A stretch of 40,249 bases of DNA from Didymodactylos carnosus (GCA_905250885.1 CAJNOQ010000837.1:1-40249), one strand, 5' to 3'. Shown: positions 22,501-34,998, counted from the first letter of the stretch. A program made the numbers and translations. The notes: generated by a model from the letters alone, not told the origin.

Positions 22501-25500
22501 CATATGTGTATAAATAAAAGTTGAATGATCAATTAGATATAATCTAACTAATAATTACCTGCTGAGAACACTGATAGCCTCTGTACATATGGCTTCACAT
22601 GATACAAATCTTATCGCTACTTTTTCTTCAATATGTGGATAATGATTTCTGACAACATTATCAAATGTTGAACGAAAACTTAAAAAATCTGTTTTTTTTG
22701 CACTTTCGAATGTATCTTCGGTAGAATAAATATTACCTTAAAAAATAAAATATGAAAATTTATTATATAGTGAAGGATAAATAAAAAATAAAATGACGAA
22801 CCACCATAAAAAATGAGTATAAGTAAATCAATTGAACATTTATCTGATGCGGAAGCCAATTGAATTGTATCTTCATCAAGACTTGAACGATATGCATCAT
22901 ATTCAGTACTTTTTTCATTTAAACGAATATCTTCTAATGATGCTGTTGTATTACGTAAAGAACGATAGGTAGTCGATGTTGTTAAACTTTCAATATGAGC
23001 TAAAAATACGAAAAATATTGTGATTTTATCTAAATTACAAGTAAATTATCAAGATAATTACATTCAGCATCAAAAAATTCATCATCATCATGTTCTTCTC
23101 GAGGTAATACGGGTACTGGAAATGAGTTTATTCGAGGACGACCTGTAATAAAAATATAGCAAGAATTAATAGCTAAACAATTAGCTGTTATCATCATACT
23201 TGAATTAAGATTATCAATTGATAATTGTCTGTTTCGTCTCAGTGATAATGGTTTGTTGAGTTCAGCCGGTATTTCTTCTGTTTCTATTGTCGTTGACTGA
23301 GCAGGAGTAATGAGAACAGATGGTGTATCACGATTATGAAATTTTGCCATACGTTGATTCAATTCATGTTGTGCCTCATCTTCTAAACGTCGAATATCTG
23401 CTAATGTTAATCCCTGAAATTCTTCCTAAATTATAAAAATTATTTATTTTTAAGAAATATATATGTAAAAAATAGCTATAAATACAATATTTACAAACCT
23501 GCCAACACCATGCTTGTCTATGTGCACGAAGTATGGTCTTTCTTAACGCTTTAAAAGAGATAAATAAAATTATTAATCGACAATTGAATAGAATATAACA
23601 AAAATATAAATACCTATTTCACATATAAATCTCTCGCATTTGGATTGCATTCCCCAGTAACGAAATTCTACTCGACATAACTTGTATGCACACATAATAT
23701 CTTTATTGCCCTTCTTTTTCACCTGTTCAAACCAATCAGGAGATAATGGACCACGTCCTGTTTTTTCTGAACGAAATACGGCTGGATTTTCTTCTGGCGT
23801 ATCATCAGCTGTCGGACTACTTTGAACAATATCAAGAAATTCTATAATAGAAAAACAAAATATATCAATCAAACATTTTATTTTTTTCCCATTAAGAAAT
23901 AAAAATGGACAAAATTTACCAACTACACGTTGTTCAACTTCTTGTGGTTTTAATTGAAAAATATTTTCTTGTTCACCATAATCATTTTTATAACATGTTT
24001 CTATTTCGAGTATAAATTTTTCGATAAATGGACATCGATAACGTGTCTTAGTGTACGGATAAGCATTCCATGCTTCTTCTTCAACACGCATGGCACTCGC
24101 CGGAATAATTGCCTTGAACCAAGCTAAACAAAAATATGAAACTTTTTAATGCTTTTTAAACTTAATTTGATGATTAAATTATTTAAAATTATACCAGGTA
24201 GATGTCGTTCAATGTGATAAATTTTGAAAGTATATTGTCCACCATTTCCTCCTGGTCCATTTTCATACGGTTCATTTTTGATTATTTCTACACCACTGCC
24301 AGCTCCATTAGATTCTTCACGACTTTTTTTCTTAAACATATAAAAGAAAAATGTTAGAATCTAAATTTATAAAATATATACATATTCTCTCATTATATAA
24401 TGTTAAGTATAACCATGTTAAGCTATTAAATGTAGCAGCTAATTAAGTAATAAAATATTATAATCTACAGATATTATTTTTTTTTAAAATATATGTTACT
24501 AATTAACGCTACCCGTCCCAAAACCATATGATTGTGTATTCTCATTCTATACGTGAAATGTTAATTTCTATAGTTAAAATCATTTGAACAGCGCATATTA
24601 GCATGCCTTTAAAATATAGAGCAATTTTAATTTGCTACCTTGAAGAAGAGCTGGTAATGATCGTCTAAAAGAAAATGATTGATGGAAAATTTTTTCACGT
24701 ACTATAAACACTCTCTTAATCTATTAAATCTATCCGATTAGAAGATTATTATTATTATCAATATACTACTTAAAGAATTTCATTAGTCTCTCTACCTTGT
24801 TTTTTCTTTTTATAAATAATCTATCGTGTTGGATCATTCAGTTGAAAACATTATTTCATTACTGTAAATTGTTTGTCATATAATCAAATAGAAAGAACTT
24901 CAATTTAGATAATATAAGAAGAAGGAGAAGAAGAAAAAAAAGTTGTAGACAAACACGCAATATTTGAGCAAGCGCCTCTAGAGTAGATATCAAAAATAGT
25001 AGAGGAAGTAGATGCTTCAATGATTTTACTAGATATATTGAAATGGGTTACTCTATGTTCTACTTCAACTCATATATTATTAGATATTTAGATACTTCCA
25101 TTTTTTTCACATCAATGTATCTAAGATGCATCGACCTATACCATGTGCCTCTTTTTTTGTTCTTGAAAAAATGTCTATATAAAAACATAAAAGAAGAAAA
25201 GAAAAGAAATATAACATCTTTGCAAGATTAATTAAACGGATCTATAGATTTTTTAAAAGCAAAACATTATAAAAAATCTATTATCGACTTAAAAGTAGAT
25301 AAAAAATTGCTCTTATTTTTTATCTCCAGAAGAGCGTTAATCAAGTTTTGAGATGAGCATGGCTAAATCGATAAGAATAATTTAAGAATGATACTAAACG
25401 TCACAGAACATGATTTAGTGGTTATGTTGTTCGTCACGTACTGTGTGTTCGAACCTCGACGCTGACAGGTCATGCAATAGTCTTGAACAAGTTACTTATG

Positions 25501-26034
25501 TTTTCGTGTCTCAGATCACCCATCCTACAGTATACTCACTACCTTGCGAAGCACAATACAGTTCTTCTGGCTAGTTCACGTAGCTTTGCGGAAAGCTAGT
25601 ACATGATTAGTCAATGGGTATCGAGAGCTCAAAACAATTGGACGAAAGAACTCTGCATCAGGTTAGCCTTCTGTCCAGAGCTGTAGTTGATGACCAGAGA
25701 GTGACGATATGAGTGACCATATCAGAAGCTTATCAACTGCAGGGAAGATATGGAGGTAGCATCCTATATCCAGTAACGATAGTTGCAAAATACGTAGTAT
25801 TTTTATTTGCTAAATAAAACGTCTTATTCAACTTTACTTTCTTCCATTATCATTGAAAGTTAAACTGAAACGATCAATTATAGAAGTGGATTAATTTTAT
25901 ATACGTGAAGAAGTAAACATCGATAAATCTCAAAGATATATTCAGAGTTAACTTACAACAATCATGTATAATTGAGCTATTCTATATTCTTCAACGGTCA
26001 TAGGTACCGGTATACGATACTCTTTAATAAGCAT
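19578..26034 (-). CDS. PITPNM: Membrane-associated phosphatidylinositol transfer protein (PITPNM/RdgB), 20 exons, about 1208 aa
   Basis: The family moves phosphatidylinositol and phosphatidic acid at ER-plasma membrane contacts. Exons (minus): 25957-26034, 24195-24330, 23920-24123, 23614-23841, 23499-23548, 23200-23425, 23062-23142, 22802-22999, 22559-22736, 22305-22494, 22017-22240, 21827-21948, 21547-21711, 21326-21472, 21120-21268, 20834-21067, 20619-20767, 20406-20555, 20244-20347, 19578-20191; 3627 nt, every phase closing. Residues 1-250 are the PITP domain (MLIKEYRIPVPMTVEEYRIA, KKSREES, WNAYPYTKTRYRCPF, HRQAWCWQ). An FFAT-like VAP-binding motif, DDDEFFDAES, ends at 335. GDSNG (528-532) and the DDHD region follow (FDVNEFFSFGSPLSL, FHACDPNAARIEPL, REWWGSRRIDYIL to about 800). 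The LNS2 domain starts near VVFSIDGSF (940-948) and includes TARPDIQQHKVVHWLAQHNF. A Ser/Pro-rich tail ends in STIERL. Human PITPNM1 is about 1240 aa. Intron 1 is 1626 nt; most others are 45-110 nt. Confidence 0.97.
24331..25956 (-). other. Long first intron of PITPNM
   Basis: This 1626-nt intron separates the exon that encodes the first 26 residues from the rest of the PITP domain. The donor is GTAAGT and the acceptor TTTAAG. It contains a probable SINE (25390-25800) and is otherwise AT-rich without coding sequence. It could contain an internal promoter or enhancer, but nothing specific is seen. Confidence 0.85.
25390..25800 (+). mobile_element. Probable tRNA-derived SINE in PITPNM intron 1
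   Basis: The 5' part has a pol III A-box-like string tgatttagtggt (25411-25422) and a B-box gttcgaacctc (25447-25457), followed by a body that is less AT-rich than its surroundings. The body carries caagttacttatg, gtctcag, cacccatc and caatgggtatcg, the order of motifs found in conserved central domains of several animal SINEs. The A-to-B distance (36 nt start to start) is shorter than in a functional tRNA, as often happens in old SINEs. Boundaries are approximate, and no target duplication was identified. Confidence 0.6.
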
Positions 26035-29000
26035 AATTTTGTTAATATCTTTGTAAATATGCTAATAAGTCTATTTTATATGTATCTTTATCAATGTTCT
26101 TCTTGTTTGTTGATTATTATAAAAACGGGTTATACATTTTGAGAAAATAACGTCTATATTATTAAAATCATTGACACAAAGCTAAATTAATTGATATTTG
26201 TTTAACAAAAATAGAGAATAATCAAAAAATATATATTCATATATGAAAAACATTAACCAGAATGGTATGTTGATTAAACAGATTTATCTCCACAACCACT
26301 ATCACCACGTTTGTATTATATCAGTTTGTATTTAGTAGAATAATGATGATAAAAAAAAGAGAACCAAATGATTGTCAAGAGGATTGTAGCATATTTGACA
26401 CATCTATAAACATGGAAATAAAATAAGATTATTAGACAGGTTGACGTTATATCTATAAGAGAATAAATAGACATGTTTTCCAATTTTTTTTTTATCTTAT
26501 TCTTATTATAGTTCTATTCTTCTTTTTTGATAGATGTATTCATTGATTGTCCTACGATGATGATGATGATGATGATGATGAGCATACACATACAAATAGA
26601 GAATTTTTTTTTGTTAAGCGTCGTATTAGACTACTTTTATACGGAAAGTGCGTTGAAACAGAAAAAGAAAAAAAAAAAAAAAGAGAACTTTTTTATCCTG
26701 TTTTGACAAGAAGAAAAAAAACACATTACTGCGAAAATAAGAGAGAAATACATAAATGTTTGTTCTGTTTTCTTATTTTTTTATTTGTAGAACAAATGTG
26801 TGACATGTCCGCCATATAATGAAAAATATTTTTAATTGAGATATATGTATTTTATCCAACAATGTCGATATATATTATATATATATATGGGAAATATTTA
26901 TCACTTTAATGCTCACAGCTGTTTTGGTTCTTTTTCTTTCTTTAACTTTCATTAACAGGAAAACAATAGCAAAATAAAAAAATAATTTGAAATCAGAACC
27001 AAATGTCTTATCACACGTAATAAAAATGACTTGTATGACAGTGAGTCAAAATAATGAACACCTCTTTTTAAAAATGTCTAACAACATTATTTCACTAACA
27101 CTATTTCTCTTTATCAAAAGATAGTATATCATAATTAAAGATGCAAACAAGTTTCCGTTTTCCTATCAAAAATATACATCATCACGCATGTCAAATGATT
27201 CAAAGATTATTTATTATTTAACAATATAATTCACGAAAGCATAAGATATGTTTTTTTTTTAAAAGATAAGTTAAACAAACAATTAATGTAAAAAGTTCAA
27301 TGATTTTATCTTGATAAAATAATAAAATATACTTCTCAGTTTACTTAGTAATAAAAGAATAAGACAAATTCAACTATTTATCTATGTTAAACAATAGATT
27401 GTTCAATTTAAATTATGAAAGACATTACTCTAGTTTTATCTTGTTATACTAATGATGCTTCTTCTCTATATCCAGCTCTGTTTTATGTTAATATCACTTG
27501 ATCCCCATTAGCTATTGACTATAACATGCAAACACGAAAGAGAAAATTTCATCATCTTTTCCGAATACAAAGAAAAATGTCGGTTTTTTTTCCTTTATAT
27601 ATATCTTTCATGAAGGTTTCCTATTTTGTTGACGATCTGATCCTCATGATCATCATCACCATCATCATCATCATTTCAAATTATTATTTTTCGATCCCTA
27701 CACTACCATCAACATTACAATCCTCCCACAACTTTTATTTCTCTTCCGGTTCGTTACTCTCGTGAATATAAAGAGAGAACGTGCACGATCGAACATCTAT
27801 CTTTACGTAGAGAGAGAAAAAGAGAATAGGATAAAAATATCATTGAAAATAACTAAAGTCATCATCATCATCATCATTCAACATTCATGAAGAGGGTGTT
27901 TTGCTGTTTTTGAACTTTTGTTTAGTAATAAAAACAGGTCACAAGATTTTAGATAGCATCTATTCAATTTAAATTCCAAAAAAACATCACTTTTAATTGA
28001 AAACCTCAAAAAGAAATAGACTCGAAGTGTCCATGATAAGTTTTAATTTATACAAATGTAAAATAGATGACTATGAATAAAATCAATATATTTTAGACTA
28101 TCTATTGATGAAAAAAAGATTTACTTGTCTTATTATTATTTCACGGGACATAAATAGTTTGTTATTAAGAATAATCTAAAACTATTTTAGCTTGTTTCCT
28201 ATTATATTGAATAACGAAAGAAAAAATGCCAAAACAGTTTTGTTTTTGCCTCAAGGAAAAAACACACATTGAAAAGACTTCGTCTCTTTCATTAGATGCT
28301 TTTTTTAGAATTTTTTTTTTTTTTTTGAAGTCTTATTGATTAAGTGTGTTGTTTTGTAATCAATGATTCAATTTTTATTTATTTACGTACTTCATCTTTT
28401 TTTCCCTAAGGTTATATTTCTAAATTTTAGGATTTTCACTACACAAGGCGAAAATAGAGAGTCATACACACACCTTTACAATAGACAGTTCGAGGGTCGA
28501 TAAACTGTCATAGACTGAAAATGAACTTCTCTAAAGTGGACGGTGGACATGCAGTGGACATTAGAGATAGAACTGAAACGTCGTTAAGATGGAAATTTCC
28601 CTATATTTTACACCCCTGGGATTCGCATAAAAAGGCTCCATGGATGTCTATTATAGGGGAGTATATCTAAAAATGGGACCTAGATGAGTGACTGTAAAAA
28701 AGAAACTCTCTTAAAATGTGTCTTACGAGCAATTTTCTTTAGATATTATTGTAAAATAGTATTTATCTGTGTCCTCTTAAAAACACCGCTATCAAATGTA
28801 CCCCCCTTAGTTTATTTAAGTACGGCGCCTCATCTATTTATACTAGTCAAAACTTTATTGAAAAAACTACTTACGTAGCACGATCTTTTAGCAGAAGGTC
28901 ATATTGTAGTTACAATCATCGTTTTTGCCTTGCGTGATGCATTATTATATATAAAACAGAATCTATACATTAAACAATTCTATTTTTTCTTTAAAATCTA

Positions 29001-30172
29001 TAGTACGTAATTACATAAACATGTGCAGGTGAGAAATATCAAATTAGATATACACATACGTCGATAGTTTTTTAAAAATAATTTACTTGAAAAATTTACT
29101 TAAAAAATTTTTTTTTATAAAGTTACTTAAAAGAGAGAATATCATTTATAAATTGTCTTTTCAAAAAAAAGAAAATTCTCTCTTACATATAACCCCTTCA
29201 AACTCCGACTGATTGTGTAAAAAAAGAGTTTGTTAAAGTAAGGAACAATGTACACTACTGACATTTGAGAATAATCGCCTTTTAAATTCGATGATCACGT
29301 TTATAATTTAAAAAAACACCTAGGTACAGTACACGCCATGTAAGAAAATCCAAGACAAATATTCACGGTAGTAACGTGTCGTGTCGATCGACAACAAAAG
29401 TAGGGTACGAAATCATTTTTTCAAACACGGAAAGTAACAAAAAACACAATTTTCAAGAAAATTTTTTGTATCCTTATTAAAACAAGCTATGAATTGTTCT
29501 TTCTTTGTTATGCTTTCTACGGAAATTTGAAAATATAATCATCCTCAGAGACAGACAGACACAGGGTGCGAAATAATTTGAACTAGAAAAGAATAAAAAT
29601 AGCTCAGATACTAGCAGAAATATTATCTTTAGAGTAGTGTAGAAAAATAAAAAATTCATCCTCTAGAAAAAAGTTTGTCGGTTATTTTGCTCATCCCAGG
29701 AGGGGTGCATAACTACTTAGTGAGAACAAGTAAAAAAATAATATTTCGTGCAGTGTTAAATAACGGAGTCTTAATCAAAATTTTCCTACAGCGATTTTTG
29801 AAAATACTGCGTTAATAAGATCTTGTAATGATGTGTGAAAAAAGGATATCTGCAAAAAACATTTTGACATGTCATCATTCCTCACTGTATCTTCTGTCTG
29901 AAATGTGTGAGATGTTGAAAAAAAGACTTGCACTGTGTTTAACGATCTACTCCTAGCATTGTCTTTGCTTTGTATGTTTTAGTTCAAGTTTTGCATTAGG
30001 CTTTGCTGATGTTATAGAAATTGCTCATTTTTGATTCTCACTTTCATTTCATTGCGGAACTAATCAAATTTTTTGGTTTACAATCTTCATCTTACTCGTA
30101 TAAGACAACAGAAACGTGTGAAATATTGTTTTTATTTTCACTCACTCTTCCTAATTAGTTGTCATGCCTTCT
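26035..30172. other. Gene-free region upstream of PITPNM
   Basis: No convincing exon is seen on either strand over more than 4 kb. The stretch contains simple repeats: (GAT)n at 26556-26580, (AT)n near 26870-26890, (CAT)n near 27654-27675 and 27861-27877, and several long A or T runs. A slightly GC-richer patch around 28480-28680 has no recognisable content. The end nearest 26035 should contain the PITPNM promoter. Confidence 0.4.
26556..26580. repeat. (GAT)n microsatellite
   Basis: About eight uninterrupted GAT/ATG units. The same trinucleotide type (CAT/ATG) recurs near 27654 and 27861. Confidence 0.85.
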
Positions 30173-30550
30173 GAGTAGGCATGCAACAGATGTTTTTCGT
30201 ACTTTTCAAAAAATTGTTTGTATTTTCGTAACAGCGAACTGTGAAATTTTCTGAAATCAGTAGTTTTATAAAGGAAACATTTCTCTACAAGATGGCATAT
30301 CGTAGATATTTTTAAAGTTGTTTGGATTGTTTAAAAAACGTTTCTGATAGAATGACTCAACAGTTAAAAACCTAACCGCAGTTTTAACTGCTAGGTCATT
30401 TTATCAAAAACGTTTTTTAAACAATCCAAGCAACTTTAAAAATATCTACTATATAAAACTGCTGATTTCAGAAAATTTCACAGTTCGTTGTTGCGAAAAT
30501 ACAAACAATTTTTTGAAAAATACGAAATAAAAACTGTTGCATGCCTACTC
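30173..30550. mobile_element. 378-bp foldback MITE with ends GAGTAGGCATGCAACAG
   Basis: The left arm (from 30173) and the reverse complement of the right arm (to 30550) match for about 160 bp with few differences. Shared blocks include gagtaggcatgcaacag, ttgtttgtattttcg, aactgtgaaattttctgaaa, gatatttttaaagtt and ggattgtttaaaaaacgttt. The left arm has about 33 extra nt near 30270-30305. A short spacer lies around 30365-30385. No reading frame. No clear target duplication was found. Confidence 0.88.
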
Positions 30551-31530
30551 CCGAGAAGAGCAAAGTATCTGAGAGAATTGCCAAGAAACTAACCGTAAAT
30601 ATAAAATTTACAAAAATGATTCGACAACTATGTAGTAGAAAATGAAAGAATAATGAAAAATGCTCAAATGGAATAATTCGCAAAAAAACATTTGGCAAAG
30701 GAAAGTCGAAAATGTTATTTGAATCTTCCGTTTGAGTAGAGTCCGAAAATCGAATCCACCTTTTGACTTATACACGTATCGAACATTAAGAAAAAGTTAT
30801 ATGAAAAAGTGGAGCTTTTTTCGACCTTTACAATTTTGTTTTTTTAGGATTTATCTAAATCTAAATTACGTCTATTTTATATGCGTTTTATCGAGAATCT
30901 CACGATGAATTTCTAAAGTACTTATTATGGTATGCATAATATTTCGACACAGTAAAATAAAGTTTGGAACAGTTTGTCTGATTCAGATAGATGGTATAGA
31001 AACGATCATAGAACTAATAGAACTCAGAAGAAATATCAATCAACGATATATTTACTGTTTTTTTTGGTAGTCTTTTAGATTGGAAAATAATTACAATAAA
31101 AATTATCATGATTATTCTTTTAACGTAAAAGAATAAGATCTAATATACACAGGCAATAAATTTTTGATTATATTCAAGACTATTTTCTCGCTAATAGACA
31201 GAGAATAGCAGTTAAACAATAGGAAACATAAAAGAATATTGTCAGCTAAGATGGCGCCGACAGACCGGATCAGTTTCTTCGTAAAAAATAAATTAATTCT
31301 TATAAAAAGAAAAGGACTACAATTTTTCGATAAATCTTTTTTAACAACATATTTAAAATACATGTATATTTAAAGATATTTTAAAACAGAAAAACACAAA
31401 TATGAAAATTTTTAAAAAATTCTATCGTATATGTGTAATCATGAGAAAAATAGATTTGTACGTTGAGCAAAAATAAATAATAAACCCGAAAATAATTGGT
31501 AGTCGAATAAAGTGTTGCAATATGAATCGA
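30551..31530. other. Intergenic, 3' side of RNF185-like gene
   Basis: AT-rich and with no gene recognised. The part near 31530 is the 3' flank of the minus-strand RNF185-like gene. Confidence 0.4.
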
Positions 31531-32343
31531 TCAAAAAAATAAAATAAAAATAAGTAAAATTAAAGCCATAAAGAGAATAACTCGAGATAAAAATTCATGA
31601 TGTGCTCGATCGGGTGTACCAGATGGAGCTAAAAAATACAAAAATATATGCTGATAATTTTATATTGAAGTTTTAATCATATCATACGTACGTGTTTGAG
31701 ATCGTACATCACTATTATTTAAATTAAATGTAGTAAATAGTCCAAATGGAAATGCACCCACTCCAAATGACATTTGAAAATTGACACCATCTCCCAAACC
31801 AAAACTCTTCAAATATAAAAATAGTAAATAAAATAAAAGAAGAATTAAAAAATAAATTAGTTTATACTCGATTTCGCCTCGCTTCTTGACGTTGTCCAGC
31901 TGGTCTAGGAGGAACATTTTCTCTAGAAATAATTGAATAAATCTAATATAAATATTGTCAATTTAATATTAGACTCTGTATACCTTGGATCTTTTTGAGG
32001 TGCATTACGACCATAAAGTGGTACCACTTTGTCCTTCGATATAACGGCTTTACATACAGGACATGTAGGATTATTCGCTCTAGTTTCAATCCTTAAGAAA
32101 ATTTAAATAAAATCTGCATATATCTACATAACTTATCTTAAGTAACTCATACCATTGATGTAAACATGGCCAACAAAATAAGTGTCCACACATAGATACA
32201 ACAGCATCATGTGCTGTCTCTAAGCAAATATTGCATTCAAAACCGGTATCTTTATTTGCACTGTTATTCGATGATGAAGAATTATCATTTGCATTATTAA
32301 TATTACTCGCAAAACTAGATGAAGCATCCGTTGAAGTATCCAT
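31531..32343 (-). CDS. RNF185: RING-type E3 ubiquitin ligase RNF185/RNF5-like, 5 exons, 188 aa
   Basis: RNF5 and RNF185 are tail-anchored ER and mitochondrial outer-membrane E3 ligases that act in ER-associated degradation. CDS exons on the minus strand: 32153-32343, 31984-32091, 31868-31922, 31692-31806, 31531-31628 (567 nt, phases close). After a Ser/Asn-rich N-terminus the C3HC4 RING is complete: C37, C40, C52, H54, C57, C60, C74 and C77 ([37 protein letters not shown]). Then come KVVPLYGRN, the basic [14 protein letters not shown] linker, a Gly/Phe-rich stretch ([14 protein letters not shown]), and a hydrophobic tail ending at the stop (about 173-188, [16 protein letters not shown]). Length and order match human RNF185 (192 aa) and RNF5 (180 aa). 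The FG-rich middle resembles RNF185, but orthology to one or the other is not resolved. It is divergent from the Snapin-like gene. Confidence 0.95.
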
Positions 32344-33759
32344 TGAAAGAAATTAAATCTAAAAAATAAATAAATGAACTGACAAAATTCACATTGAAAC
32401 TTAATAAATAATTAGATACACTAAAGACAGCGGGAGTCTACGTTATGGTGCGTTTGAGGCATAGACGATACATTGAAAATATATTTGCTGTCTTGTTAAG
32501 ATGAGCTAGAGCAAGGGAGTTGGACTTAATGTTTAAAGAAGTGCGCTTTAAAAATAACTATTACATAGTCATAAGGGACTGAAAACCTACTCAAGTTTGA
32601 ATCACCCACCACTGCTTCAGGTCTAAAAAATCTAAGCCCACAGGGGTCTACAAACTAAAATTTTTATTTCTCGGTGAGAATTTGATCGTTAGATCTAACA
32701 TTATTCTAAATGGGTAACTCAACTTACTCTACAAACTTGTGATGACAAATCATTCGACTCGAAGCTGAGAGAAAGAGAGAGAGAGAGAGAGAGAGGTTTA
32801 ATTTTGAAAAACAAACAAACCTTTAAAAAGACGCTTGACTCAAAGTCTTCTGCCTGAGTCAGAGTTCCTGAATGGGTCTTCAGAGACATGGTTGCTCATT
32901 ACTAGCTTTTGCAGAGAGTTAAAACTTTTAAACTAAAAATTCATTAACAAACTACCTACAATTTCCGTTTTTCAATCACTGAGAGTATTGAAAATACTGA
33001 TAATGTGTACTTCGGTACGCGCTGATGTTTTCATTTTTTACATAAATAAAGTTTAAATCCACTACCTACAAAGGATTATTTTCAAAATTGTGTCATCTTA
33101 CACGCATATCCGTTAACGTAGATAAACAATATCTCCTTGTGTCTTTTTATGAACAACTATTATTAAATCAAATAAATGGCAAGCATGTGACGTTAAAATG
33201 AGGAAAATCTAACTTTTAATTTTCCAACGAGAAGTTTGTTGCTTCAAACGTTAAATACGTGAGATTATACTGTGTGAGAAAAGCTGTCGATACTAAACAT
33301 GTAAAGTAACATTTTCATCTAATCTCATAACAAAGGGAAAAACATGTGACATTGCACAAAAACAACATTAATACTGTAATTTTCCCACATATTTCATCTG
33401 GCTTTTCCCCCTTGATTTTAGTGTAGGGTCTTACAAAATTGTTGTTTACCAGTGTTTTATATACAGAAATGATGAAAAACACTCACGTGCTTAACAGCTT
33501 TAATTGGCTGTTTTCTGCCATTTATATTTCCACAAGAACTTTAAAAATGAATAGTTTCTACTTTGTGATAAAGATAGATATGATGTAAGATTCACAATCG
33601 TTTCACTCATTATTTTTTTAGTATACTTTAATATAGTTTAGAACTGCATTTAGATAAGAACAATTTTACCTGCATTCTATCGCTGATCTTATTAACTGTA
33701 TTTTCCAATTAAAAGTTGTTTTCTCAAACTTGCATTACATTTTATTGTGAGATGATGAC
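32344..33759. promoter_or_regulatory. Divergent intergenic region, RNF185-like / Snapin-like
   Basis: About 1.4 kb separate two divergently transcribed start codons and should hold both promoters. A (GA)n tract lies at 32770-32796. No TATA box or shared motif could be assigned with confidence, and 5' UTR exons may be hidden here. Confidence 0.4.
32770..32796. repeat. (GA)n microsatellite
   Basis: An almost pure GA dinucleotide tract in the divergent intergenic region. GA tracts can act as promoter elements in animals, but that role is only a possibility here. Confidence 0.8.
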
Positions 33760-34236
33760 ATGAGTCTACCGGACGAATTTGCAAAATTTCTTCAACCGCT
33801 CATATTAGATTTTGATAACGCAACTGAACAAGTTCGGTTAGCTAAGATCATGAAAAATTTTTACAAAGAAAAATGAAACAATTTTGTTTTTTAATTTTTT
33901 TAGTCAACGTCAACTTCAACTTGGTAATTGTTTAAACTCATTGAATGATGGTAAACATAGAGAAGTTGCTTGTTTTTTAATAAAGTCTAATAGAAAAAAT
34001 TTTATTCTATTCAGAATTAGCTGCATTATACAAACAATGTCCAGGTGATAGTGAAGTAGAAGATTATATTAAACGAATTCATTTACTTCGACAACGAATT
34101 AATGAAGCAAACATTCAAGTTCGAATTATCGAGGTATAATGAATCGTTTTTAGGTTTTCTTTATACGCTTATTTTCTTATTTTTCTAGGACCGTATGTCA
34201 AGAATGGATCAGATTGTAGCCAAATCACGAACATAA
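33760..34236 (+). CDS. SNAPIN: Snapin-like small coiled-coil protein (BLOC-1/BORC subunit), 4 exons, 96 aa
   Basis: Snapin is a subunit of BLOC-1 and BORC, complexes that act in lysosome-related organelle biogenesis and lysosome positioning, and it binds SNAP25. CDS exons: 33760-33836, 33904-33950, 34015-34133, 34189-34236 (291 nt, in frame; introns 54-67 nt, GT-AG). The protein starts MSLPDEFAKFLQPLILDFD, which parallels the Snapin N-terminal helix (LLEFLRPAVQQLD). It continues as a heptad-like helix with SLNDELAALYKQ and VEDYIKRIHLLRQRINEA (compare YVKKLLNARRRV), and ends RMSRMDQIVAKSRT. At 96 aa it lacks the Gly/Ala-rich N-terminus and the tail of human Snapin (136 aa). It is the only plus-strand gene found. 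Similarity is moderate and rests on pattern, so another small BLOC-1-type coiled coil is possible. Confidence 0.78.
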
Positions 34237-34998
34237 TCACGATTTTTATAGATGTTGTAAATATTTATATTGCTGTAGTGGTTATTCATTCTAAAGAATA
34301 AAGTTTTATATCTGTGAAACAAAACGTTGTATTTTTTCTTGCAACGAATGTCTACATGTACTTTTTTTATCAATATATTATTGAACCAATGAGCATGAAA
34401 AAACTTAGAAAATTCAAAACAAAGGAATAAATCATACACACTTTGTAAATGAAATGTTTACGTATATTACAAAAAAAAATATAAACAAGAAAATAAAGAC
34501 GTAAAGTAAAACACAAGAAAAATACGAGCAACAGTTGAACCTTCGTATTAAAGTTCACTTTACATATAAATTGATTTTGCAGCTGGTGTAGTTTAAAGAC
34601 TAGAATCAGAAACACAAACAATTTCGAATAAGAAGAAATATGACACATCTCTAGAGATGAATCGAAGCTCATTTCATCAACTAAAATTTTGCCATATATT
34701 TGCGCGACAGCGCACAACTCATAAACGAAAGACAAAAAAAAGTAATTTCTTTTGAAATATTCGTTTCTGTTGCATAATCTTGAATAAATGTCACTTCTGC
34801 TGATAATGATTATTACAGAAGAAAACAATTTGCATGTTTTTCACAATAATTTTAGTATTATGAAACATGATATGAAGTTCAAATAAAAAATAACAAAAAC
34901 ATGACAACGCTCACTGTTCAGAAAAAGAGATGACAGTAACAACAATCACGAGAAAAAAGAGTGGCGTAATAAATGGTCTTTTGTAAATGTTAATCAGA
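34237..34998. other. Convergent intergenic region, Snapin-like / DNAJB12-like
   Basis: This AT-rich region between two convergent 3' ends contains no gene that I can support. Minus-strand frames here (for example 34370-34828) are low-complexity chance frames. Confidence 0.45.
34297..34302 (+). promoter_or_regulatory. Candidate polyadenylation signal of the Snapin-like gene
   Basis: AATAAA lies about 60 nt after the stop codon, the expected place. Confidence 0.6.

Noticed and set aside
25411-25457. A functional tRNA gene
   Set aside because: Box-like sequences are present, but the spacing is short and no acceptor or anticodon stem can be folded by eye. A SINE is the better explanation.
26547-26819. 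90-codon plus-strand frame starting MSYDDDDDDDD
   Set aside because: The Asp run is the (GAT)n microsatellite and the remainder is low-complexity Lys-rich sequence.
34370-34828. 152-codon minus-strand frame between the Snapin-like and DNAJB12-like genes
   Set aside because: Composition is Phe/Ile/Tyr/Leu as expected from reading AT-rich non-coding DNA, and it lies in a convergent 3' region. No homology recognised.
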